From positions 62,001-126,000 of the forward strand of contig NZ_QETK01000009.1 in assembly GCF_003105155.1 (NCBI RefSeq): DNA of 64,000 nt, written 5' to 3'. Under the pieces are notes generated by a model, which saw nothing but the letters and a program-made list of their open reading frames with translations, was not told where the DNA came from and did no database searches. Both the position numbers and the translations under genes were made by a program. The first letter of the stretch is position 1; every line of letters begins with the position of its first letter. Source of the stretch: Pseudomonas sp. SDI (GTDB taxonomy: Bacteria; Pseudomonadota; Gammaproteobacteria; Pseudomonadales; Pseudomonadaceae). Below, in pieces: positions 1 to 7,776 of this stretch.

Positions 1-570
1 CTCCGGCAGCGAGACGAACACCTGCTTATCGTCGCGGGTCGCCACCCAGTCCATCGGCGTGGCGCTCAGGCCGATCCGCGCCAGGGTGCTGGTGACGCCG
101 CCCACCGACACCGAGGGGTCGATCACGGTGAGGCTAGCGTCCTTGTTCAGCACCAGCAGGAAGTAGCTGTTGAGGTCCATCAACGGCCGTGCACCGATGC
201 TGCTCTTGAGGAACAGCGCGACCCGCGCCTTGCAGCTCTTGTCGCGGTCCTTGGCGGCATCGCCGGTCAGTGCCGGGTCGATCCAGGCCCCCGGCGAGAC
301 CCCCGACAGCGGCTGCCCGGAGGCCTGCTGGGTAACCCGGAACAGCACGTTGGCGTACCCACCCTCGACCAGCCCGTCGCTGCCGGCCAGCGGCCGCGCC
401 TCGAACTCGACGGTGACGCCGTCGCGGCTGAGGCGGTGGTTGGCCTCTGGTTCCTGCTCGCTCAGCGCTTCACGCGGGTCGCACCAGAGGTTCTCGTAAG
501 CCACCCCCAGCCCCATCAACAGCACGCCAGTCAGGATGCCCAGGTACAGCGCTCGATTCTTCTTGTGCAT
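1..570 (-). CDS. Beta-propeller (YVTN/cytochrome d1-like) protein, N-terminal part; 3' end outside window
   Basis: I translated 190 residues from the ATG at 570; the frame stays open to the window edge, so the C-terminus is missing. Residues about 7-22 form one hydrophobic segment after a KK pair, which fits a membrane anchor or signal peptide. Residues about 60-100 look like a beta-sandwich extension. The last 40 residues (LLVLNKDASLTVID, then DWVATRDDKQVFVSLPE) have the periodicity of YVTN/cytochrome d1 propeller blades. A GGAAGGAGA Shine-Dalgarno precedes the ATG. It lies 18 bp downstream of mnxG on the same strand and is probably co-transcribed, which suggests a periplasmic partner of manganese oxidation. 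The propeller call is pattern recognition on a partial protein; no function is proven. Confidence 0.6.
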   Translation of the reverse strand, partial: MHKKNRALYLGILTGVLLMGLGVAYENLWCDPREALSEQEPEANHRLSRDGVTVEFEARPLAGSDGLVEGGYANVLFRVTQQASGQPLSGVSPGAWIDPALTGDAAKDRDKSCKARVALFLKSSIGARPLMDLNSYFLLVLNKDASLTVIDPSVSVGGVTSTLARIGLSATPMDWVATRDDKQVFVSLPE

Positions 571-588
571 GGCCCTTCTCCTTCCCCA

Positions 589-3500
589 TTACTGCGCCGG
601 TGCCGTCGCTGGCGGTGCCTCGTTGGTGACCCGCAGGATCCCCCACAGCCCCGAAACGTTGCCGTAGGCGGCGTAGTCGCGGAACAGGTAGTCACCCAGC
701 ACCGAGTTGCTGCCGCCGGCGCTCGGGTGCATGAAGCTGAAGTGCGCTGCCGGCAACACGCTCTCCTGGGCGCCGATGTACATCGCTTGCGGGTTGTAGC
801 CGAAGCGCACCGAACCGATCCCCGGCAGGCTCATCGGGTAGCCACTGGTATCGGACTTCTCGGCCTGGTAGGCGTGCAGCGGCCACAGGTGCCCGTCGAG
901 CTGGTAGGTGATGCCGCGGCTGCCGCCGCTGGGCATCAGCACATGGGTGCGGAACGGCTGACCGGGCTTGGCCCACAGCACCGGGGTTTGCGGATCGCCG
1001 CCGACCAGGCTGTTGCTGTAGGCCATGTGCGCGTTCGGCACATCGGCCATGCCGTGGCCGTCGGCGTGGCCGAACGGCGCATCCGGGGCCAGGCCGAAGC
1101 GGAACCACAGCGGCTCGGACTTGTAGTTGATGCTCATGCCCGAGTTGTCCTTCGGATCGCCAGGTACGCCGTTGCCTTCGGTCTTGATCCCCTCCACCGG
1201 CCGCCCATCGGCCCAGCGCATGTTCACCGCGCGCTGCCAGACCGTGGCGAAGTCGCGATAGGCCGTCTGCCCGCTTGCCTGCACCGTGGCCGAGGCCCGG
1301 CTGGCAGTGTCTTCGGTCCAGGTCGCGGCTTGCGGCAGGATGCTCATGGCGCCGACCAGGCCTTTCTGCGGCTGCTTGATCAGGTCGGCCGGGGTCAGGT
1401 TGAGGCCGCCGAACTCGATCGCCGTGGGGTTGATGTTGTCGACACTGCGGCCCAGTTGCAGCACTGGCTTGCCCTCCCGCTCCAGGTGCCCGGCGTAGTA
1501 CTGGTAGACCTTGTTCGGGTAGGCGCCGCTGTTGCCGACCCGTGGCGGTACGGTCTGCACCGGGTTCTGGCCGACGTTGGTGCCGTCCGACTTGGTGATG
1601 TCGTAGGCCAGCAATTGCGCATGCAGGCCAACATGGCTGGACGGCCGCATCAGGTTGTTGTTGAACGCGGTGGAGCCCTCGCTGCCGTTGCGGTCGCGCT
1701 TGACCACGTTCTGCATCACGGCAGTGCTGGCCAGGTCCGGCATGACGGCCGGCAGGCGGTTCTCCAGGGTGATGTTGATGCAGTCGCCGGCAGTGGCACG
1801 CAGCACCAGCGGTTCGATCGGCACCCCGGCCTTGAGCTTGCCGGTAACCGGGTCAAGGTCGGCCTTGCGCACGTAGAGCACGGCGGTCGGATCGTGCAGC
1901 GGCCCGGCGTGGCCGCCGATGGTGAAGGTTGCACCGTCCTCCTCGTCGACCACGGTCACCTGCGGGATGCTGGTGCTGCGGCTGTTGTAGACCAGGGTGC
2001 CGCCGTTGGCCTTGAGTGGGCCGCCGACATGCTGGCCGACCCCGCTCGGGTCGGTGATGCTCACGCCCAGGTTGTTGTTGAGGATGTCGTTGGCCAGCGC
2101 CGCCACCACTTCATAGTTGCGCTGTACGGTCGGCCGGGTACCGATGCCGTTCGGGTTGGCGGTGTAGCGCGGGCAGATGCCGTCGAACGCCACGGTATTG
2201 CGTGCGGCCATCGGTTTCGGGTTGTTCGGCAACGGGAACAGGTCGTTGCGGCTGGCGGTGTAGTTGCGCATCACCCCCCACACGCCATTCCAATAGCCTT
2301 CCAGCGAGGCATCCAGCGAGTACATGTAGTCGCCGGTGGTGCTCGCCGCGCTCGAAACCATCGACACCGGCGCCAGGAAGCCGAGCTGCTCGGAGATGCC
2401 GACCATCTGCGAAGCCTTCCAGCCCGAGTTGGAGCTGCTGCCGAAGCCCGAGCCGCTTTGCAACCATTTCACCCCGTGCATCGTCACGTTGTGTTCCTCT
2501 TCATGACCGCCGGCATGCATGCGCAGGCGTACGTTGTCGCCGGAATAGGTGCGCAGCATCGGTGTGAACGGGTCGCCCGGTTCGCTGCCGCCCTTGTTGA
2601 TGTGCGGCGGGAACTGGGTGGTGCCGCCAGTAGGACCGACTGCCGAGGTGATCGCCGAAGGCGCCAGGTTCAGCGCCGGGATCGCCCGGTCGGTGCGGCT
2701 TTGCATGGCGTAGGCAAGGTCGCCCGGCAGGCCGTCGGCCTGCATCCCGCGCTTGCCGTCCGGCGCCGTGCGGTTCGGGTCGAACACGCGCAGGCCGAGC
2801 GGTTCGTTGCGGTAGTTGACGACGAACATGCCTGGGTCATCCACCGAAATCGCCTGCGGGCATGGCCGGCTCGGGCAGCCCGGCGCCAGGCCACCACGCG
2901 ACTCGACCACCGCTTCGAGCAGGTTCGAGGCCATCTGCCGTACCGGCGGATTGATCGCGAAACGGAAGCTGTCGGCCGTGGCCGGGTAGGCCTGGGCGTT
3001 CGGCTTGCCGTCCGGGCCGGCGCCGACATAAACGCCGGCTTCATAGGCGTGCTGGAAGTCGGAGAACTCCAGGAAGAACTCGCGGAAGCTGTCGTTGCGG
3101 CCGTCATTGTCGAGGTCGCCGGTGGCAATCACCGCCTGCCACGAAGTGGGCCCGCCGTCCTGCCGCAGGGCCTGGTTGTACAGCTGCTCGCCGGTTTCGG
3201 CGTGGTACCAGGTGGAGCCGGCCGGTTCCGCCAGCACGGTGGCGTACAGCCCCAGTTGCTGGTGCGTCGATGGGCCGAGGTGGTCATGGGTGAAGATGGT
3301 GCCCAGGCCACGGTCGACGTTGTTGACGTTGACCACCGGGTCGGTGAACCAGCGCTGCATGGCCGTGCGGGCGCCCAGCCAGTCCGCGCGGTTGTAGCGG
3401 CCAAAGAACGGGTGCGCCTTGGCCACCGGACACGCGGCCGTGCCTTCACGCGGGTCGCCGGCCTGGCATTGGTTGTATTCGCGAATGGCATGGATGCGCT

Positions 3501-6411
3501 CGACCACGGTGCCGGGCGAGAGAATGCCGTCCTCATAGTTCCAGCCGTTGGACGAGCCGTCGGCGGCGGTCAGGTCCCATTTCGGCAGGTGGATGTGCTG
3601 GCCGATCACGTCGGTCGGGGTGCGCACCTGGTAGTCGTCCATTTCGTAGTACGACGGGATCAGGTTGGTGTGCTGGTACATCACGCAGTCGAAGGTGTTC
3701 ATGCGCATCACCAGCGGCTCCGGTGGGCGCTGTTTGTTGATCACTGCCCAGGCGTCCTCCCAGAGGCTGATGATCCGCGCTTGCGGGAAGTGGTAGCCGA
3801 CCTTGTTGTACACGGCGTCGAACTGGATGTTCGCGCCTTTGTAGATGCGTGGCTTGTCGGCAGTGAACGGCGACGAACCGCTGAAGCTCATGCCGTCCAT
3901 ACGTTCGCCGCTGTGGTACTCGCCCACACCGGCGGCCTGGGTCAGGCGCTTGGCGCGGTCGTCCATGCACGGCTCGTAGTACGGCGCGCCGGCCACCGGC
4001 AAGGCACCGTTGGTGCGGAAGTTGCGCGCCACCAGCTGGTTGCCCGGCAGCAGGGCAAAACTGGGGTGCTCAAGCTTGGAATGGAAGAGCATCGCCGCCT
4101 GCTCTACCTCGGTGCCCTCTTCCGGCAGGTACACCGGCTTGGCGCGGGTGATGGCCTTGGAGAAGTCCAGCGCGGTGGTGGTGGTGATCGCTTCGCCGCC
4201 GGCGGCCACGCCGTCCAGCGCGTGCCGCGGCAGGCCGCCGTCCCAGCCACCGACCTGGGCCGGGTCGAGGTTGGCCCAGAGGGCCTTGCCGCTGTCGCGC
4301 AGGCTGCGCGCCTTGTCTGGGTCGAGCATGTCCAGTGGTGGCGTCGGCGGACGTTGGCCGACAGTGCTTTCCATGCCGCCGATCCAGAACGGATAGCCAG
4401 GGTTCTTCAGGCTGCCGTCGGCGTTGCGGTTGCTTTCGCTGCGGTCGACCAGTACCACCGAGCCGATGGCCTGCGGGCCGTCCTCGTGATGACCGCTGTT
4501 GTCGTCGCCCTCTGCTTCGGCGTCGTCCTGGTCCTGGTCCTGGTCCTGGTCCTGCGCGGCGACCAGGGTTTCGGCCATTTTCGGGATCACGGCAACTTTG
4601 CCCGGCATTGGCGCCATGGCTTTGCCCGGCAGCGGCACGATGGCCGGAATCGGCGTACCGGCGACGATCTCGCCATCCGGCAGTGCCCGCGCGCCCGGCA
4701 CCGGCTTGCCGCTGCGCAGGGCCCACGGTTGGCTGTGGTAGCCATCGCTGCCCTGCTCCGAGACTTCCAGGCGAGTACCTTCCTCGAACACGTCGTGCAC
4801 CCGCCACATGCTCCACATGCCCTGGGCGAAGTGCGGGTAGAAGTGACAGTGGTAGATGGCGTCGCCGGCCACTCGGTTGCGGTTGCCGGAGCCGCCGTTG
4901 GCGATTTCGTAGGTGTAGCCGACACCTGGGCCGATGCCCTGGGCATCGACATAGTCGGAGTTGTCGTCGTTCGGGTTGAACAGCCACTGGTGCCCGTGCA
5001 GGTGGAAGATGTGCTGCTCGTGACCGTTGTGGCTGTTGCGGAACTTGACGAAGTCGCCGATGTAGCTGTGATTGACGTTGGCCGGTTCCGACGGGTAGAG
5101 GGCCATGCTGGCCTTGACCCCGGTGTCCTTGCGGTCCGGCACTTCGCCGGGACGGATATTTTCCAGGCCGACGTTGGCCGGTACGTCCACCAGCATGGCC
5201 ACGTCGCCGACGGTGTGCGAGCTGAGGAAGAATTCTTCATAGGCACATGACAGGCAGTCGTGCATCGGCCCGACACCCAGGCGGTTGGCGACCACTTCGG
5301 CGCCCATGCCGCCGGAGCCGTAGTTGATCATGAACGAGTCGCGCGCCGGCTCCAGCACATGGCCCATCACCGGGTCGGCCCAGTAGCCGGGGAAGGCCTG
5401 GCTGACCGCCGCTTCGTCGGTGAACACTGAAGAGAAGTCACGGAACGCTTCCAGCCGGTTGGGCAACGCCGGGTTGCGCTTGCCGATACTTTCCAGTGGG
5501 TAGGTCGAGGGCGGGAAGCTGCCGTCGGCGTTGGGCCCCATGACAATGGCGTCGGCTTCGCTGGAAATGATCTCGCTGCCGTCGACCATGGCAATGATCG
5601 GCATGCCGGCCTTGCCTTCGCTCAGCCAGGGCTCGCGTTGCGGGTAACGCGCCTGGTAGTCGATCACCGGCTGGCCAGTGGGCGCGCGGCCGGTGGTGCT
5701 CAGGCGCATTTCCTCTTCGGTGAGGGTGTTGCGGTAGGTGCGCCCACCTTTGGGGGTGACGATCACCTGGCCGAACAGGCCGTTGGCGACGTTGCCGGCA
5801 CCGCCTTCACCACCGAAGGTCGCGCCTTTGCTGGTAGCGGCGAAGGCGCCTTCGCGCTCGGCGAACAGGGTGTAGGAGCGGGTATTGCCGGGGGCGACGA
5901 GGAAGTTGGCGTTACGCCCGGTAAACGCCGAGATGTCCTGGATGCCGTTGACCGCTTGCAGGCCGTTGACCTGGAAGCCAACGTGGCGGTCGCTGACCTG
6001 GTCGTCGACCACCGCTTCCAGCGATTCATCGGTGAGGTGCTTGTTCGGGTTGGCCTGGTAGGCCAGCAGGTTCTGCAAGTTGACGGTCAGGCAGTCACCC
6101 GCCGCAACCCGCAGCACAATGGGCCGCGGGCGTTTATCAGGGCGCAGCGAGACCTTGCCGGGGACAGCGGCGCCGCCTTTGCTCAGGGGCACGTTGCGTT
6201 CGTCGACCACGTCGCGGCGCAGGGCGAACATCATGCCGTTAGGGTTCTGCGCGCCGAGGCGGTTGAACATCATCGGCTGGTCGAAAGCGACGATATTGGC
6301 CACCAGCGTGCGCTCGCAACGCACAGCGGCCTCGACGGAGGTTTCCAGGCCGAACAGAGAGGTGACAAGCAATATGAACTGGGTCAGGACAGTGCCTTTG
6401 ACTGAACTCAT
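589..6411 (-). CDS. mnxG: MnxG-type giant multicopper oxidase (Mn(II) oxidase)
   Basis: This 1940-residue secreted multicopper oxidase matches the size and layout of the P. putida GB-1 manganese oxidase MnxG, which oxidises Mn(II) to Mn(III/IV) oxide outside the cell. I chose the ATG at 6411 because it has a GAGG Shine-Dalgarno and starts a signal peptide (hydrophobic 8-20, then SVEAA). The TTG at 6462 lies inside the sigma-54 promoter. Copper-ligand motifs are HLHGHQW (about 467-473), HCHFYPHF (about 520), CVMYQHTN (about 910), QHIHLPKW (about 940), FTHDHLGPSTHQ (about 1040), HEEEHNVTMHG (about 1308) and HLWPLHA (about 1843). The final cupredoxin domain ends in a degenerate site (HFSFMHP...GLWGILRV). 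An EF-hand-like DLDNDGRND loop lies near 1097 and an acidic Asp-Gln run near 620. Neighbours are a propeller protein, a transglycosylase and type II secretion genes. Family assignment is strong; activity is inferred. Confidence 0.88.
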   Translation of the reverse strand: MSSVKGTVLTQFILLVTSLFGLETSVEAAVRCERTLVANIVAFDQPMMFNRLGAQNPNGMMFALRRDVVDERNVPLSKGGAAVPGKVSLRPDKRPRPIVLRVAAGDCLTVNLQNLLAYQANPNKHLTDESLEAVVDDQVSDRHVGFQVNGLQAVNGIQDISAFTGRNANFLVAPGNTRSYTLFAEREGAFAATSKGATFGGEGGAGNVANGLFGQVIVTPKGGRTYRNTLTEEEMRLSTTGRAPTGQPVIDYQARYPQREPWLSEGKAGMPIIAMVDGSEIISSEADAIVMGPNADGSFPPSTYPLESIGKRNPALPNRLEAFRDFSSVFTDEAAVSQAFPGYWADPVMGHVLEPARDSFMINYGSGGMGAEVVANRLGVGPMHDCLSCAYEEFFLSSHTVGDVAMLVDVPANVGLENIRPGEVPDRKDTGVKASMALYPSEPANVNHSYIGDFVKFRNSHNGHEQHIFHLHGHQWLFNPNDDNSDYVDAQGIGPGVGYTYEIANGGSGNRNRVAGDAIYHCHFYPHFAQGMWSMWRVHDVFEEGTRLEVSEQGSDGYHSQPWALRSGKPVPGARALPDGEIVAGTPIPAIVPLPGKAMAPMPGKVAVIPKMAETLVAAQDQDQDQDQDDAEAEGDDNSGHHEDGPQAIGSVVLVDRSESNRNADGSLKNPGYPFWIGGMESTVGQRPPTPPLDMLDPDKARSLRDSGKALWANLDPAQVGGWDGGLPRHALDGVAAGGEAITTTTALDFSKAITRAKPVYLPEEGTEVEQAAMLFHSKLEHPSFALLPGNQLVARNFRTNGALPVAGAPYYEPCMDDRAKRLTQAAGVGEYHSGERMDGMSFSGSSPFTADKPRIYKGANIQFDAVYNKVGYHFPQARIISLWEDAWAVINKQRPPEPLVMRMNTFDCVMYQHTNLIPSYYEMDDYQVRTPTDVIGQHIHLPKWDLTAADGSSNGWNYEDGILSPGTVVERIHAIREYNQCQAGDPREGTAACPVAKAHPFFGRYNRADWLGARTAMQRWFTDPVVNVNNVDRGLGTIFTHDHLGPSTHQQLGLYATVLAEPAGSTWYHAETGEQLYNQALRQDGGPTSWQAVIATGDLDNDGRNDSFREFFLEFSDFQHAYEAGVYVGAGPDGKPNAQAYPATADSFRFAINPPVRQMASNLLEAVVESRGGLAPGCPSRPCPQAISVDDPGMFVVNYRNEPLGLRVFDPNRTAPDGKRGMQADGLPGDLAYAMQSRTDRAIPALNLAPSAITSAVGPTGGTTQFPPHINKGGSEPGDPFTPMLRTYSGDNVRLRMHAGGHEEEHNVTMHGVKWLQSGSGFGSSSNSGWKASQMVGISEQLGFLAPVSMVSSAASTTGDYMYSLDASLEGYWNGVWGVMRNYTASRNDLFPLPNNPKPMAARNTVAFDGICPRYTANPNGIGTRPTVQRNYEVVAALANDILNNNLGVSITDPSGVGQHVGGPLKANGGTLVYNSRSTSIPQVTVVDEEDGATFTIGGHAGPLHDPTAVLYVRKADLDPVTGKLKAGVPIEPLVLRATAGDCINITLENRLPAVMPDLASTAVMQNVVKRDRNGSEGSTAFNNNLMRPSSHVGLHAQLLAYDITKSDGTNVGQNPVQTVPPRVGNSGAYPNKVYQYYAGHLEREGKPVLQLGRSVDNINPTAIEFGGLNLTPADLIKQPQKGLVGAMSILPQAATWTEDTASRASATVQASGQTAYRDFATVWQRAVNMRWADGRPVEGIKTEGNGVPGDPKDNSGMSINYKSEPLWFRFGLAPDAPFGHADGHGMADVPNAHMAYSNSLVGGDPQTPVLWAKPGQPFRTHVLMPSGGSRGITYQLDGHLWPLHAYQAEKSDTSGYPMSLPGIGSVRFGYNPQAMYIGAQESVLPAAHFSFMHPSAGGSNSVLGDYLFRDYAAYGNVSGLWGILRVTNEAPPATAPAQ

Positions 6412-6457
6412 CGTGGCGTGCCTCGGTTGCACTGGGGTGGGTCGTTTGAGCGGGTGC

Positions 6458-6473
6458 TGCAAGGCTTGAGCCA
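6458..6473 (-). promoter_or_regulatory. Sigma-54 promoter of mnxG
   Basis: Read on the minus strand the site is TGGCTCA-AGCC-TTGCA. It matches the sigma-54 consensus TGGCACG-N4-TTGCW at 10 of 12 fixed positions, including the required GG and GC pairs ten bases apart. It predicts transcription starting near 6446, about 35 nt before the chosen mnxG ATG. MnxR of P. putida GB-1 is known as an NtrC-type (sigma-54-dependent) regulator of manganese oxidation, so the site fits the gene it serves. Confidence 0.75.
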
Positions 6474-6526
6474 GTTTTTATTTGTGTTGTTTTTCAAAGA
6501 GCTAGAGCGAGCTGGGGAACTGGATC

Positions 6527-6549
6527 GGGGGTTTTCCCCTGTATTGGGG
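6527..6549. promoter_or_regulatory. G/C dyad pair upstream of mnxG, possible enhancer site
   Basis: Two overlapping dyads, GGGGGTTTTCCCC and CCCCTGTATTGGGG, lie 54-91 bp upstream of the mnxG sigma-54 promoter, where enhancer-binding proteins often act. A related G-run/C-run dyad lies in the transglycosylase leader at 7189-7213. The regulator is unknown; MnxR is a guess. Confidence 0.35.
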
Positions 6550-6561
6550 CCGGCACACCGT

Positions 6562-7167
6562 TCACAACGGCGCATCCAGCGCCAGCCCCTGTAAACGCCG
6601 GTACTGGCGCAACACCGTCGGCACATAGCGCCGCGTCTCGGCAAAAGGCGGCACCACCCGGCCCCGGCTCAGCACCGCCTCCGGCCCGGCGTTGTAAGCC
6701 GCCACGGCCAGCTCGATATCGTTGTCGAACAAGGTCAGCATCTTTTTCAGGTAGCGTGCCCCGCCCTGCAGGTTCGCCGCCGGGTCGAGCACATTGCTCA
6801 CCCCCAACTCCCGCGCTGTTCCCGGCATCAGTTGCATCAGCCCACCCGCGCCTTTCGGCGAGCGGGCATTCGGGTTGTAGCGCGACTCGGCCTGCACCAC
6901 GGCGTGAATCAGCGCCGCCGGCAAGTCGTTGGCCTGCGCCGCTGCGGCAATCAGCTCGGCATACGGCATGCCGGTAATCAGTTGTGGCTGGGCACCGATC
7001 GCCACCGTCACGTTCGGTTCGGCAATCACCTGCTGGTACTGCCGGCCGGGCCGGTGCACGTTGGAAAGGACGATGCTGCCGCTGGCCGACATCGAAATGT
7101 AAACGTCGGCCTGGGCCGGGGTGCTTGCGGCCAGCCAGGCCAGCAAGGCGGTGGTCAGAATACGCAT
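6562..7167 (-). CDS. Periplasmic lytic transglycosylase (SLT family 1)
   Basis: This 201-residue protein starts at the ATG at 7167 behind an AGGAG Shine-Dalgarno. It has a signal peptide (residues 1-20, ending TPAQA) and a C-terminal SLT domain. Glu94 in QAESRYNPNA is the predicted catalytic acid, followed by GAGGLMQLMPGTA and AAYNAGPEAV, the usual active-site motifs. Such enzymes cut peptidoglycan glycan strands, and small ones often accompany secretion machines and open a gap for them. It lies 150 bp upstream of mnxG and diverges from gspG, and it has its own sigma-54 promoter. A role in manganese-oxidase export is inferred from position only. Confidence 0.85.
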   Translation of the reverse strand: MRILTTALLAWLAASTPAQADVYISMSASGSIVLSNVHRPGRQYQQVIAEPNVTVAIGAQPQLITGMPYAELIAAAAQANDLPAALIHAVVQAESRYNPNARSPKGAGGLMQLMPGTARELGVSNVLDPAANLQGGARYLKKMLTLFDNDIELAVAAYNAGPEAVLSRGRVVPPFAETRRYVPTVLRQYRRLQGLALDAPL

Positions 7168-7188
7168 GGCGCGGTCTCCTCGAAGCGT

Positions 7189-7213
7189 CCCCAAAAAGTG
7201 GGGGTTATCCCCC
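7189..7213. promoter_or_regulatory. G/C dyad in the transglycosylase leader
   Basis: CCCCAAAAAGTGGGG runs into GGGGGTTATCCCCC between the sigma-54 promoter and the transglycosylase start codon. The second part, GGGGGATAACCCCC on the minus strand, resembles GGGGAAAACCCCC upstream of mnxG. It could be an operator or an mRNA hairpin. Confidence 0.3.
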
Positions 7214-7238
7214 GCCGGGCGAGGTTTACCGGAGCTAA

Positions 7239-7254
7239 CGCAAGCACTGTGCCG
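7239..7254 (-). promoter_or_regulatory. Sigma-54 promoter of the transglycosylase gene
   Basis: On the minus strand the site is CGGCACA-GTGC-TTGCG, close to TGGCACG-N4-TTGCW with the GG and GC pairs at the correct ten-base spacing. It lies 72 bp upstream of the ATG at 7167. Its presence alongside the mnxG promoter suggests a shared sigma-54 regulon. Confidence 0.65.
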
Positions 7255-7341
7255 GTCTGCGAGCCAAGCGCTACAAGGCCCGGCGCAGACGCGCACGGCA
7301 ATTGCATAAGGCCTTGCAGGCGCACACAGGAGGGCCTGGGC

Positions 7342-7764
7342 ATGAACCGTAATCGCCGCTCACAACGTGGATTCACCCTGCTTGAACTGCTGGTGGTGCT
7401 GGTGGTGCTGGGCCTGTTGGCCGGCATCGTCGCGCCGAAATACTTCAGCCAGCTCGGCCGCTCCGAGGCCAAGGTGGCCCGCGCGCAGATCGAGGGGCTG
7501 GGCAAGGCGCTGGACCTGTATCGGCTGGAAGTCGGCCATTACCCCTCCACCGAACAAGGCCTGCAGGCGCTGGTCAACGCGCCCAGCGACGAGGCGCGCT
7601 GGACCGGGCCATACCTGCAGAAAAACGTCCCGCAGGACCCCTGGGGCCATGCCTACGTCTACCGCTACCCCGGCGAGAACGGCGAATACGACCTGCTGTC
7701 GATGGGCAAGGATGGCCAGCCCGGCGGCGAAGGCGAGAATGCCGAGATCGCCAGCTGGCAATAG
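7342..7764 (+). CDS. gspG: Type II secretion major pseudopilin GspG
   Basis: The 140-residue precursor has the class III prepilin signature RGFTLLELLVVL at residues 9-20: cleavage after Gly10, Phe at +1 and Glu at +5 of the mature chain. A hydrophobic helix follows, then the GspG C-terminal region (YPSTEQGLQALV, then DPWGHAYVYRYPGENGEYDLLSMGKDG) with the usual calcium-loop pattern. GspG is polymerised into the pseudopilus that pushes folded proteins through the outer-membrane secretin. The ATG at 7342 follows AGGAGG. gspF starts 12 bp downstream. No secretin, ATPase or other gsp gene is in this window, so this is a partial or split system. Confidence 0.93.
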   Translation: MNRNRRSQRGFTLLELLVVLVVLGLLAGIVAPKYFSQLGRSEAKVARAQIEGLGKALDLYRLEVGHYPSTEQGLQALVNAPSDEARWTGPYLQKNVPQDPWGHAYVYRYPGENGEYDLLSMGKDGQPGGEGENAEIASWQ

Positions 7765-7776
7765 GGGGGATGCACC

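Noticed and set aside
320..324. VPPYG in Rhs2 (near residue 321) counted as a PPxY motif
   Set aside because: The spacing is PPY, not PPxY; only the two upstream motifs qualify. The coordinates given here are protein residues.
436..5250. A 1604-codon open frame opposite mnxG
   Set aside because: It mirrors mnxG codon structure (a GC-rich antisense frame), is rich in Val/Ala/His/Arg/Gly with no recognisable domain, and has no start signal.
6412..6462. Longer mnxG start at a TTG (6462)
   Set aside because: The TTG overlaps the sigma-54 promoter, and the extra residues would spoil the signal peptide.
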